A DNA stretch of 64,000 bases from Elmis aenea. Taxonomy: Eukaryota; Arthropoda; Insecta; Coleoptera; Elmidae. Under the pieces are notes generated by a model. The model was not told the DNA's origin and did no database searches. It worked only from the letters and a program-made list of their open reading frames with translations. Made by a program: the position numbers and the translations under genes. Where the stretch lies: contig OX393577.1 of assembly GCA_947652605.1 (NCBI GenBank), positions 50,939,494 to 51,003,493 of the forward strand, written 5' to 3'. Of this stretch, positions 11,018 to 22,775 are shown piece by piece (the first letter of the stretch is position 1; each line of letters begins with the position of its first letter).

Positions 11018-11063
11018 TATAGTCTTGCTTCATAGGTTTTCTTTTTTCAGTCTATAAGTGTAA

Positions 11064-13072
11064 CCGGGGCCATCGTTATACTAGCGGGCCGACTCATTGA
11101 ATTTTTGAGTGGTGGGGATAAAGGCCAATGCCGTGCATAAGTCGCCATAATACTATATGCCTGGCTATAGAATATAACGTAAATTATTACGTTAATAATT
11201 AACTATTTTTTGATTATATTTTATTAATAATTTATAGAAACAAGTTTTATAAATATATTAATTTATAATTATTAAACGATGGTGTGTAACTACTTCCTTT
11301 GTAATTACTTTTACATTCAGGAACGCAACATTTAACAGGCATTTTTGTTATGTAATTATTAAGCATCCTGAAAGAACAATGTAAATTTAAAAACATGAAT
11401 AAAATTTTAAATTATGTTATCACTTTTTAAAGTTGCATCGATGTATAAAAACAAATTATTGATTCACTGTAATTATTATGATTTAAAAAAAGCACCTCAC
11501 CGCAATCGATTGTCACTATTGAACGATGTTCGCAAAGAACTTAGTATGATTATAGATGTGAGAGTTTTCTTGCTACTGTATGATTTGCGATTTATCTTAA
11601 AAAACTGTTTTTTTAAATCGTATTACAAAAAACACTTAAGTAAAGAAGGCTATTACGAAGCTGCGATTGTTCAAGACCAAAAGGGCTCTCAAACTAAAAA
11701 CAGAATTTAGAAGTAAAAAGGGGTTTAAATTTTTTTTTTAAAGGTCTTGAAGTGGTTAAAGTTGTAAACCAATATGTATGAATAAAATTTAAAGCATGTC
11801 GTTTTTTTTGTATCTATTTAAAAAAAAGATCTTTGAAGATTTACTGCCCTAGTGCCAAAATGACACAAAATGTATTGTAAAATATGTGGTGTCGAACTCC
11901 ATCATAACAGTCTGACTACTGACCTAAATTTTATTATACAAAGTAATGAAGCTACTTTTAAATTTTATTTTGAATTAAATTATTTCAACAAATTAGACAA
12001 GAAATCATTCACAAAAAACACTGTATATAACTCTACTTATATGATAATAAAAATGCAAAAAACAACTAATAGCATAATTATTTATTACTCACCTCAAAGT
12101 AAACATTTAATTTACTAAAAAAACACAAAACAATTTCGTATTAACAATTAACTTATGCTACGTACAATAGTTTATGGTTTTGACAATCACCTCAACAAAA
12201 TTATCTTTAAATATCAATAAATTAAAAGTATGTGTAAATTAATAATTGAACTTTATTTATTATTAAGTTATTAGAACAAAAGATTAACGTAAATTACGGT
12301 TATTTGAAGTTATTCGTGTTGAAAATCGACGAATACTATTTGTAGCACATAACGTTCATGAAACATTTGGATATCTTGTGGAAGCGACCAGCAAAATAAT
12401 TAAAAATTAAAGCAAAAATTTGCAAAAAATGACGTAAACAGTGGATTGATTTTTTAGCTAATATAACTCACCGCGAAGTTGGAGGTAAAAAACTTTTTTT
12501 TGATTATCTCATATCAAAGACCAGCAAATAATTTAAAATGTATAAAGCAAATTAGAAAAAAAGAGCAAAGATGACGTAAAAAATTTTTGCTTCTTTAGCA
12601 AATGTAGGTATCTTACTGTGAAGTTGGAGATACAAATATTTTTTTTTATAGTTATCTCGTATAAGCGACCAGCAAAATAATTAAAAATTAAAGCAAAAAT
12701 TTGCAAAAAATGACGTAAACAGTAGATTGATTTTTTAGCTAATATAACTCACCGCGAAGTTGGAGGTAAAAAACTTTTTTTTGATTATCTCATATCAAAG
12801 ACCAGCAAATAATTTAAAATGTATAAAGCAAATTAGAAAAAAAGAGCAAAGATGACGTAAAAAATTTTTGCTTCTTTAGTAAATGTAGGTATCTTACTGT
12901 GAAGTTGGAGATACAAATATTTTTTTTTATAGTTATCTCGTATTAGAGATTAACAAAAAAATTAATAGGTACAACAAAAATAAGCAAATAATGAACGGTC
13001 GGCCTTTATCCCCACCACTTTTATCGCATTTTGCAGTAAGGAGTCGGCCCGTTAGTATAACGATGGCCCCGG
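11064..13072. mobile_element. Unclassified TIR transposon of about 2 kb with internal tandem array
   Basis: The terminal inverted repeats are about 32 bases with one mismatch, starting CCGGGGCCATCG. After a gap a second inverted block, GTGGTGGGGATAAAGGCC, follows on each side. The flanks carry TGTAA at 11059-11063 and 13073-13077, a 5-base target duplication. The LINE copy at 31.7 kb shows the empty site. Inside is a 98-codon ATG frame (11414-11710), basic and lysine-rich, with no domain I can name, and a tandem array at 12382-12943. The superfamily is not clear from end sequence or duplication length. Confidence 0.8.
12382..12943 (+). repeat. Two tandem 281-base units built from ~140-base subunits
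   Basis: Unit 1 starts at 12382 and unit 2 at 12663 (AAGCGACCAGCAAAATAATT in both), differing at only a few bases. Each unit has two diverged ~140-base halves sharing GACCAGCAAA, GATGACGTAAA and GTGAAGTTGGAG-like blocks. Another partial subunit follows to about 12990. Recent duplication of an older dimer is the simplest reading. Confidence 0.9.
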
Positions 13073-13219
13073 TGTAACCCAACTAACCCAGCTGCCTTTT
13101 TTGTTTTTTCGTTTCCACTGATTAATCTTTAATTGTTATCTACCTTTCATATTTATTTCTATCATTTTTGGCTTTTCCTTCGATTTACTTAAAACTAACT
13201 TTAAAGTTGCAAAATTTTA

Positions 13220-13372
13220 TATACAAATCAACGTTGCCATAGAAAAAATCATAACCCATTTCTATGGTTTATATAGGCAAAATTTTGTCCCTCTTAACCG
13301 ACCTTGTATTTTCATTATTTACGGGGATACCAATAGTGCCCCTCAAAAAGTGAAACACCCTGTGTTTTTGAT
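13220..13372. mobile_element. Right arm of a mariner-like element
   Basis: The block ends GTGAAACACCCTGTG, and contains GGGGATACCAATAGTG and CCGACCTTGTATTTTC, which resemble arms of the palindromic elements at 4401 and 19215. The left arm was not found. Confidence 0.45.
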
Positions 13373-14325
13373 AAAAATCACATTTTTAAGGCGTATATAT
13401 TTAAGTGATTTCGTATTTTCTCTAACATTTTATTAAGATAAAAGTACTGATGTTCTTTTGTAAACACGGATCGCCGGGGTGAAAACTTTCAGTATACAAT
13501 GTAACCTTGTTTATTTTTGCTAATTAACAATAACAATGGAACCGTTTTACTATGTCACGAATATCGTCGTTAGATAGAACACCAAGCAGTCTTGTTCAGC
13601 ATTTTATCAAAGACTAGTAATTACTTCGCAAGACAATCTGTATTGTATTGAACAAGTTTTATCTACGTCTGTCTACGTTTAATTTGCATAGGCGGCCAAA
13701 TTTTCGCAATTATTCAGATTAACCTTTAGCTTGGTTCTCAAGTTAATCTGTTTATCTAAACTACGTTTTATTTGTTGCAAAACTTTTATAAATTCATGGT
13801 ACCAATCATTGCATTATAGGTTAGTTTAAGAGCGACATTTACACGAATTTATTGTTTTAATACGATTAAAAAAGATGGACGACGTGTTATGCTGTCAATT
13901 TTTAAAGTGCCATACTTTTGACATAAAATTTAATCTTTTCAAGTTTTTAATGGTTTAGTTAAGTTGACTCTATCTCTGATGTTCATTTTGTTTTTAATTT
14001 ATTTTGCACGATTTATTTGTGTTTCCCTGTTCAATTTTAATTCCCATAATCTTCATTGCAATCGCAGTAGAAGTTTGTCTTTTAATATCCCTGAGGAGCT
14101 CGTTATAGGTTTAAATTATATATCGTCGTCCCCTAGGAATGTTGTATCGAGATTGCAAGATGTTGTAGATGTATAACAGCGCGGTGCGGTATTCTGAATT
14201 TATGTTACCATTTTAATAAAGACCTTGCTAATTATTAAAAATTTTATAGAGCTGATAGTATATAAGATGCATTTAAAATTATACAGTCAGTCCACAGTCC
14301 ACAGACGATTAAGAAATAAAAACAA
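13373..14325. other. AT-rich spacer without recognised gene
   Basis: Only a 70-codon frame at 13964-14176 is present, with no domain signature. Nothing was recognised. Confidence 0.4.
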
Positions 14326-14339
14326 ATATATTGTTTTGG

Positions 14340-14435
14340 CAGAACAAGAGTATTGGAAGGGGGGCGCAATATAGATTGATATGGAACAGGTGGGCGCAAT
14401 AAAATTTAATATAGAAAGGGGGGAGGCAAATACAA
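14340..14435 (+). repeat. Short degenerate tandem repeat
   Basis: GGGGGGCGCAATATAGATTG, GGTGGGCGCAATAAAATTTA and a third weaker unit (GAAAGGGGGGAGGCAAATAC) are spaced about 45 bases apart. Confidence 0.55.
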
Positions 14436-14449
14436 AAACGTTAAGAAAC

Positions 14450-17095
14450 TCGTATTTACAGTATTTTGTGTTTGTTGGTATCAGAGATAGTAAAGAATGA
14501 GCTGGAAGGAATAAGTTGAAGCACCACGTGGCCTTTAAATATTACGTTATTAATATAATAATAAACTTGAGAATCCACAAAAATGCATAAAGGGTAATCC
14601 ATTAAAAAACTCCGTAGCTTTGTAATTTATTTATTTATTTTAAGAGATAAAGCTTTAACGTTTGTTGAAAAATATATTTATAGGGTTCGAAGGCCTTTTT
14701 AAAAATCTTATTAGATTTTACATACAACCAGGATGGTAAATTTTAATAATGTTGTTTGGTTAAAAACATTTTTTTAATTAAAAATTATTGCATATATTTT
14801 TAAGGCCATATTTTTCTCTATACAATGTAAAATTTTCGATAACATATTTTCTCAAGGAGACGTGAGTTAGTCACTTCCGTGCGACGGTTTTTCGAAAACG
14901 GAATCTGTGGTTTTCTCTAAAATACAATAAAAAAAAAAAAATGTTGATAGACAAAATTGCAAAGAACACTAGTCCTTGACGCAGCCAATTTTATTTTTCC
15001 TATTTTTTGCAAAATAGCGGACATCTGAATGTAAATTTCGCATTTTTGACTACAAATTTGATCTTCTTTAATTTATAAAAAATGAACTACGACGTTTAAA
15101 AGAAAACGGCAAAGACTAGATAGATGTATTAAGATTCACTGTACCAAATCTCATGTAAATTAGTCCATCCGTTTTTGAGATATAATGGTTACCTACCGTT
15201 GCGTTGTTAGAAACACCATTTGGAGAAAAACGCTGAGACGCGGTCAGGCAGCGCTGTTGCCAAGAGTGCGAATGTATCTTGCAACAATCTCACAGCTGTA
15301 CGTGCACTTATTTAGTACTGAAAATGACGTATTTTGGAGTTCGCAAGTATAAGACGCACCCCCGTTTCAGCGGGCTAAAATGGGTTTGACTGAGAGTTTT
15401 ATAAGAGAGATTTAAGGTATAATAACCGCATTATACTTGCACGCGAGGGGGCGCTTAATCAGCCGCGGCCAATTTTTGGAATTTTTAATTGAAATTTTCA
15501 GAAATATGACCGAAAGGTTATACTATCGAATAAAGATATTTTTGAAAAATCGTTTTTTTTTACCTACCTAGGTGTATGTGGCCCTTAAATGTTATTGAAA
15601 TATTAAGGTTTATTTTTTAGTGTTTTATTTTTTTTAAATAGCACCCTAAATTTTAAGGAACATACAATACAAGCAAACATTAGATCAAGAAGCTTGTAAA
15701 TAAAATATAAAGAGACAAAACAAGGAAGTAATATTTAAATCTAATTTTGGATACATTTTTGAAGATGAAATATTGTATTGGAAATATCAAACAAAAAGTA
15801 AAAAAATAAAATCGTTTTTTTTTATACAGTCGATTTAAAAAATGTATTGTTAAGTCAATTTATTTTTTAAAGGCATCCCATATTTTTAAATCATTATTTA
15901 AAAGCTCTTAAAATACCTTATGACTTAAAACAATATTGTGAAAAACTTTTACAGGAAATTAATCAGAGTAGTCTGTGAAATAATTAATAGACAGCAAGAA
16001 CTAATAAACTAATAAGTGTTTTCAACTCTTCGATAGACTGTTAGTTATTTATGTATATCTCGTTACCAATCATATAAATAATTAAAATTAAAATTGAGGT
16101 ATAAGTGCAGCTTAATTTATGTTTTTATTTTTTATTTGTACTGTATTTTCATTCGTTGCAAGTTACAAAAGACAAGTAATTTCTTTTTACTACTTCCTGC
16201 CGTTTTTGGACTGATCCAATGTTTTGCTGAATAAAGTATGTATCATATTATAAGCAATTTTTAAAGCTTGCAAGTGATATATTGTATAAAGTACGTAGCC
16301 ATTTAAACAAAAATTAAACTAAAAACCAAATTTTTAAATCAACTTTGTCAAAAACATATTTCTCACACACACAGTAGACGGATGTCATCGCGAAATTATT
16401 TAAAATGTGGGACTTCAAAATGTATAAATCGGTTATATTCCCGCGAATTCGAACATTTTCGCGATCACTATGTTTTCTTCGTACTATTTGTGGCGAAAGT
16501 AAAAATGTTCATTATTTGCAAATATAAACTCAGAAGACCGTTGAGAAATAAATTAATATAATTAACCTCGTAAATAATTTTTAAATGCTTGCTGTTACAA
16601 AAATATTAATTAACACGTTGGGTTAATCACTCAATAAATAATATTAATTTTTAAATTAACTATTCCACTAACTAAGTCACGTTTGGCCTTTCTATTATTA
16701 TTTTGTGAATACCAGTTTAATTTTAACTGTTTAATAAACATTTTCACGCAAAAATAATTTTATGTGATGTATTTCTATCTGGGAGGGCTTTTTAACAATA
16801 TGTGTATTTATTAATGCTATAAATTTTTGTTAAGTGACAAAACTTGTAAAGTTTTAGGAGTTTATATAAATGAAAGTTTTGTTTTTAAAAATGAATAAGG
16901 TATATTATCATTTTTTTGCTTTTTATTTAAAAAATTAAGCAGCAAACATTTGTTAAGTACAAATTTTTCAAGATCTTTATGATGGTGCCAAGTTGGTTTT
17001 TCTACCTGATATAAAGAAAGTTTTTATAATTTTGAAATGGTGTCTGATTAGTTTTACACATTTAAAATAGCATTTTGTGTTTTCGATTAAAAATA
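14450..17095. other. AT-rich stretch without recognised gene
   Basis: There are poly-A/T runs throughout. A patch at 15235-15475 is richer in G+C (GCGGTCAGGCAGCGCTG, GCACGCGAGGGGGCGC, CAGCCGCGGCC) but has no open frame. Phrases such as CCATCCGTTTTTGAGATATA near 15165 look like old transposon arms. I could not define any element. Confidence 0.35.
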
Positions 17096-17815
17096 TACAG
17101 GGTGCGGCAACATAACTTCCTTTTTTCAAAACGCAATAAAACCCATTTTATGAATCAGAATTTTTTTATTTTTTTAAAAATAATGTAGGTACATAACTAA
17201 AGTTTTGTTTTACACAGTTTTGAAAATCATATCAGGTGGGTGACACCCCCCATTGCCCAAACACTGAATAAGCCGATTTCTGGCGTTTGTAATGACCCTT
17301 ACCAGCATAGCAGCGGGTATGCTGGCAATTTCTGCCCGGATGTTGGCCTTCAGGTCTTGTAGGGTCTGTGGACGGTTGACATAAACGCGGGATTTCAAAA
17401 AACCCTACCAAAAAAAATCGCAAGGGGGCAAATCGGTGAAGCGGGCTGGCCAAGTGGCCACTCCAAATCGCTCCTTATTGAGATGTGAAGTGTTCCCTCA
17501 AAACATTCATTGATGCCCTTGAAGTGTGAGCCGTTGCTCCGTCCTGTTGGAACCATATGTCCCCCAAGTCCAATTCACCAAGTCGTGGAAGAAAAAATTC
17601 CTCCATATTGCGATCACAGAACATCCGTTCGAAAAGTAGATCTCGACGGCAAACGCACGCTCCTCACTGTTCCAGCGCATGATGGCGACGACCGACGTAG
17701 GGAACAAAACTTTAGAACCACGCCTATCGAATGACACTACTACTGTCACGCTACGAATTCTACAGCCTGAATGGCGCGCATTTCAAAAAAGGAAGTTATG
17801 TTGCCGCACCCTGTA
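17096..17815 (-). mobile_element. Internally deleted mariner-like element
   Basis: The terminal inverted repeats start TACAGGGTGCGGCAAC and are about 32 bases, with TA at both ends. On the minus strand the interior codes, in two frames, for both ends of a Tc1/mariner-type transposase with the middle missing. An N-terminal helix-turn-helix part (WNSEERAFAVEIYFSNG) runs directly into the segment around the second catalytic aspartate (DIWFQQDGATAHTS, broken by a stop), then a C-terminal part (DLKANIRAEIASIPAAML). The first catalytic aspartate region is deleted. The element is dead but family-diagnostic. Confidence 0.85.
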
Positions 17816-18053
17816 TTACGTACAACTGACACATATTGACAAAAAAAACGTATCAATAAATTTGAAAATATATTTCTGTACAAACAAGTTTAGGAAGCAA
17901 TGTAATATTATTTATATAAAAATCGAATCACAATGACCATGCGTTTTTATAGTAATAGAGTAATGGAAGAAAATAATACAAAAAATTAAACGTATTTGAA
18001 CATTCAACACACAACTTCTTCATTGTAATAAAAAATTTAAATGTAAAAGCAAT

Positions 18054-18245
18054 ATGCTGGAAAGAGTATCAACATACGAATACTTGGAAAGCGTAATAAC
18101 AGAGGATGGGAAAATAGACACCGCATTAACAAATAGAGCGAACAAATCAACAAAAATATATCACTCAAACAAAACAATACGACACAAAGATATTGATATA
18201 AAGGTGAAAATTAAAATCCATAATATGGTAGTTAGTTATCCGATC
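18054..18245 (+). pseudogene. RTE-like LINE fragment, plus strand
   Basis: The reading includes ERVSTYEYLESVITEDGKID, then ALTNRANKSTKIYHSNKTI and KVKIKIHNMVV. This matches the region after the catalytic core in insect RTE-like reverse transcriptases, where F-KYLG-S-IT-DGK is typical. It is cut off at about 18245, where a minus-strand LINE fragment begins. Confidence 0.75.
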
Positions 18246-18256
18246 CTTTTTTGCCG

Positions 18257-19214
18257 TTAGGCGTCGAGGTGTTCTGATTTGCAGAACTTTTTCGATTTAA
18301 TTCTGTTCTTGGCAAATTTTGCAGCTTCGTTCCATGTGGTGCTCTTCCTTGACAATATTTGTGCCACTTCTAGGTTCCAGCTTCTACGTTGTCTCCCTCT
18401 GCTATTTTTTCTATCCCAACCTGCGTCCCATATTTCTTTTACAGGATTTCCATCCTTCATTCTTATTATGTGCCAAAACCAGTTAAGTTGTCTTTCTTCT
18501 ATTTTTTGAATGATTGAGTTGATCAAGCCTCTTCCTAATTTTTTCGTTCTTGATTTTATCTAATCTAGTAACCCTTTCTATTCTCCTTTAAACCCTCATC
18601 TCTGCTGCTACAATTTTTGATTTTAACCTGTTTATAAGGGTCCAAGATTGGCTTCCATATATTAGCGTGGATATGAAAAGCTGTACACTCTAACTTTTGT
18701 TTGTTTATTTACTTCTCTCTTGTTTAAGAATACTTTTCCAATGAGTAGAATAAATTATTTACAGCCTTTATTCTACTATTACCTTCTTGTTCTATAGTTC
18801 CTTTATTGCTTATAATCGAACCCAGGTATTTAAGATTTTTAGTCGTGTTTAAACTGTGTCCATCAATGGTTATGTCGATGTTTTCCCCCTCTCTTGATAT
18901 TTGTATTATCTCTGATTTTGTCATTATATATTTTCAGGCCGAGGTCATCAAGATGTTCTTTCCATATGTTCACCGTTCTTTGTAGTTCTATTTCATTTGG
19001 GGCGCGTATAAAAATTATTTTACTTTGACAGGCATCAGCTTTTTAGTGCCCACCTGCATCCCTCTTGCTAATGCACTGGCCTTCTTTGCTATATCAACCA
19101 TCACTGTTATGAATAGTGTGCTGCTCAGGTTACTTCCTTGTCTCACCCCTTTGTAAGTCAGGAATGGATCTGTAGTATACGTATGCCTCCTGTACTACAT
19201 TTTTGGTCTTGCTA
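18257..19214 (-). pseudogene. RTE-like LINE reverse transcriptase 3' portion, minus strand
   Basis: In minus-strand order: a GVRQGSNLSSTLF motif (near 19140), the LDDLGLKIYNDK region, then KSEIIQISREGENIDITIDG and LKYLGSIISNKGTIE (18924-18724). The C-terminal tail has ERQLNWFWHIIRMKDGNP and RKNSRGRQRRSWNLEV (18526-18257). The YADD block is destroyed by frameshifts. The 5' part is missing where the palindromic element at 19215 begins. Confidence 0.8.
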
Positions 19215-20736
19215 TACAGGGTGGTGCTTTTTTCGATGCTCACCATTGCTATCTTGGAAACGGTAAGAGATACAAGGTCGGTTAAATTAGAGAAAAGTTG
19301 CACATTTTTATGGCGATTAAGAATCTGAAAAGAAATCCTGGATATCTTGATTCGTTTTTGATTTATTACAAAAAAAACTGAAAAATGTGAATTTAGAAAA
19401 ATATTATTATCTTCCCTACCATTGGCGCTATTTCATTTAAACTTGGTAACTTTATGTTTTTGACAGTTCTGGATTTGATGACGTCAACAGAAATTTTCTA
19501 AGCTTTCTAGATTTCAAGTTGCGATAGTCAACTTTTTTATTTCTTATGGCCGCCATATTGGATTTTTACACCATCAGGCAGACAAAAAAATTAGCTTTTC
19601 AGATTGGTAACCAACATACCTTTTTCCTTTCAAAAAACTTGTTGAAATTTTAAAATTTGTATAAATAATTCATAAAATCGAGAATGCTCTGAAAAACAAT
19701 TGAAACTATGATATAAATAAAAGCTACAGAACATTTTATTGGTCTAATGATAACGAAATTAAGATTGTTGGAAACATATTTAGAAGATATGTTAGGCGAA
19801 TTGCCATTATTAACAATTCAAAATCATCAGTAGTTTCAGCAAAGAAGGAGCTGGTCCTCACAACGCCCGCATTGTAAAAGGATATTAATTTAGATGTACG
19901 CTTTCAAAATGCATGACTTGGTACGTTTGGTCCTGTTCATTAGCCTCCGCGATCGCCATGTTTAACGCCTATGGATTACTTTTACATTGATGTTGTTTAT
20001 GCAACCCCAACGGAAAATATTGAACTTCTTCGTCGTAAAATCAAAAATGCTGTCGACTCTATTTCGAGACAAACTATCCTAAAGGCAATGGACGAAATGA
20101 ATTTGAGGACTAACCACTTCATCATACATAACGGCGCGCACTTTAAACAATTTAAATAATGATTTATCTGGTGTTTTAAATTTATTGTCATTTCGTTATT
20201 TAATTGGACCTATAAAATGTTGTGTCACTTTTATTTATATTACAATTTCAATTGTTTTTCAAATCATTCACGATTTTATGGATTATTTATACAAATTTTC
20301 AAATTTCAACAAGTTTTTTGAAAGAAAAAAGGTACGTTGGTTACCAATCTGAAAATGCTATTTTTTTTGTCTGTCTGATGGTGTGAAAATCCAATATGGC
20401 GGCTATAAGAAATAAAAAAGTTGACTATCGCAACTTGAAATCTAGAAGGCTTAGAAAATTTCTGTTGAGGTCATCAAACCCAGGACGGTCAAAAACATAA
20501 AGTTACGAAGTTTAAATGAAATAGCGTCAACGGTAGGGAAAATAATAATATTTTTCTAAAATCACATTTTTCAGTTTTTTTGTAATAAATCAAAAACGAA
20601 TCAAAATATCTAGGATTTCTTTTCAGATTCTTAATTGCCATAAAAATATGCAACTTTTCTCTAATTTAACCGACCTTGTATCTCTTACCGTTTCCAAGAT
20701 AGCAATGGTGAGCATCGAAAAAAGCACCACCCTGTA
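19215..20736. mobile_element. Palindromic mariner-like element D with transposase remnant in the loop
   Basis: The ends TACAGGGTGGTGCTTTTTTC and their inverse bound arms of about 500 bases (to ~19720, resuming ~20225). The loop, read on the plus strand over about 19745-20157, keeps the C-terminal half of a mariner-type transposase in several frames. These are a YLEDMLGELPLL stretch, an EGAGPHNARIVKGY-like stretch around the second catalytic position, a PRSPCLTPMDYFY-like stretch around the third, and VYATPTENIELLRRKIKNAV to HNGAHFKQF. TA flanks both ends. This ties the foldback family to mariner. Confidence 0.88.
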
Positions 20737-20738
20737 TA

Positions 20739-21185
20739 CCCTCTATTGTAGACACTAACATTATCAAAAATAACCTACGCATCCGAAAATTGGACGCTAA
20801 GGAAATAAGACGAGGCTAAAACAAACGCCATCGCAATGAAACACCTCAGAAAAATTGCGAGAAAAACTAAATGGGACTGTATAAAAAACTAAAACATTAG
20901 AGAAATAACATAACAAGAACCAATAATAAAAAAAAAAAACAACTAAACTGGTGTGGCCATATAGTGAGAATGAGAATCGCAAGAAAAATAATGGAAATTG
21001 GAAAGCCAGCCAAAAAAGAAAAAGGGAGAAAATAGATGGACCAAATAAGGGAAATATGGTTAGAAAAAGAAAAAACAGTAAAAAAATGAGATCACTAGCA
21101 AAAGACAGAAGGACATGCAGGAAATGAAATCCATCTCCGAAGCCTGAAAAGGCAAAAGGACTTTGAGAAGAAGAAGTAGACGAAG
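20739..21185 (+). pseudogene. RTE-like LINE 3' fragment, plus strand
   Basis: The reading contains ITYASENWTLRK, AMKHLRKIARKTKWDCIKN, LNWCGHIVRMRIARKIMEIG, then MDQIREIWLEKEKT, with several stops. The order matches the C-terminal region of the LINE at 31.5 kb. The 150-codon minus-strand frame over it is antisense. Confidence 0.75.
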
Positions 21186-21189
21186 AATT

Positions 21190-22774
21190 TTTTTTTGTAA
21201 ATACAGTTTCATTAAGCGGTAGGTTGCAAATCAAGGAACGTATTTGCATTTGTTTATTGTTTCCAAATTAGATTTTTAAATAGTTTTGCAAGAGATAGTA
21301 TAGTGAGAAAATATGTTAAATATATGTACCTAAAATCTCAAGTTGATTTGGTTTTGTAAGGCTCTGCATATAATCATGGTAATAACAATTTGTTTTTTAA
21401 AGAAAATATTAAAATCATTCATTGCCTATTAAATTTGCTAGTTTAGAGATATGTTTTTTTAAATTTATTGTTAAGTACATAGGTACAAATAGAACATTAT
21501 ATTAATCAGATAAACATATTTCATTAGGTTCATTACCAAGGTTCGGAAAAGTATCAACATAAGAAATTAAACCGTATTGCGTAAATTTTTAAACAGAACA
21601 GTATCGGTCGATCAAACAAAACGTCATTTTTATTTGTTACGCTAATAGTCGTGACACAAAAACAAAATCATACTAATAAGCTCCTAAAATTTTTAAACTT
21701 TCCCTATTTGATGTTAATAATAACAACATAGCTATGAAAATTCAAGCAGATCACTTTTTAATAGTATTAATTTATTCATAATTTTTGTTAGTGATTTTTT
21801 ATCTACAATCTTCTCATACTTTGCTTTCAAGCTGCTACCTAAAAATATATGTAACAGAGCAATAAAAAAATTGAACGTTCAAAATCTTCACAGGTTTTTA
21901 CGTTTACAAAATGTATTATATGTATAGTAGTGAAGTGCGTCGGTTAAAACGTTTTTAACCATTGGATCTAAGTTTTAGATTCACCTAATTCTAGTAATTT
22001 AAGTGACTTTTAACTAGTAACTAGCTCTTAACTATTAAAGTAGAGTACTAATAAGTTAGTTAAGTAAAATACATTAGGTTTTAGTCACCTTCTCATGTCT
22101 AGATTGTCAACAGATTTGCCTATTGCTTCATGGTAAGCAGATTGCAAATATAATTTAGGAAGTTAAAAAAAAAGTATTGTTTTAGCTAAATGGAAGTTTT
22201 TTTTTTGTGAGGCCTTACAACTTAATTTTTACCAGTTGTGTTCAATTTCGCCTCCTTTATTTAAAAATGTAAGTATTATGATGTAATATAACCAAGAGAG
22301 CACAGGCAAAGCTAAACAATTGTATACAAGTCTGCAGGGAAGTAGTGGGAAATATATAAGTTGGTAAATCACATTTCATGGACCATTGCTGCATCGGTTT
22401 ATGGGAGATACCATTTATACCCTAAGAACTGATTTAATTTTGTTAACTAAATATCGTGCGCTTTATAGGAGCTTATTGACTAGTAACGTAGATACATGCT
22501 GTTCGTGATATAAATTAATGTGTCTATTTTATGTGTACTTAAATTTTATGGTGTGAAATTCCAGTGGAAATGTTAATCAAGGTGAGAAAATTAACAACTT
22601 AATTAAGAAATTAAATTAACATATATTTTAACTAACACTGCTATAAGAACCCCCTGTCTATAATGAAATTTATGGACACCAATTAGGTATGTCACTTAAG
22701 TTAAGTAAGGTCATTTAATGTATTGTCAAGAAATTAAGTACGTACATCACAAATCACATTTTCCGGTGGTTTGC
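21190..22774. other. AT-rich spacer without recognised gene
   Basis: There is no convincing frame, splice pair or element end. A TAAGTTAGT/TTAACTAGT-rich stretch at 21950-22090 is low complexity. Confidence 0.4.
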
Positions 22775-22775
22775 A

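Larger units (their letters stand above)
10200..13170 (-). pseudogene. 3' end of an RTE-like LINE, split by two DNA transposons
   Basis: On the minus strand, pieces at 13170-13073, 11063-11022 and 10378-10200 join to match the LINE fragment at 31490-31985. The joined reading has the C-terminal signature of insect RTE-like reverse transcriptases: a basic GKNKRGK segment, then KTWQDNVKKAA, WKAIEKLAKDRKTW. The gaps correspond exactly to the elements at 11064-13072 and 10379-11017. Stops and indels make it non-functional. Confidence 0.75.

Noticed and set aside
20797..21249. 150-codon minus-strand frame rich in phenylalanine and serine
   Set aside because: Antisense of an RTE-like LINE fragment; no ATG-supported domain.
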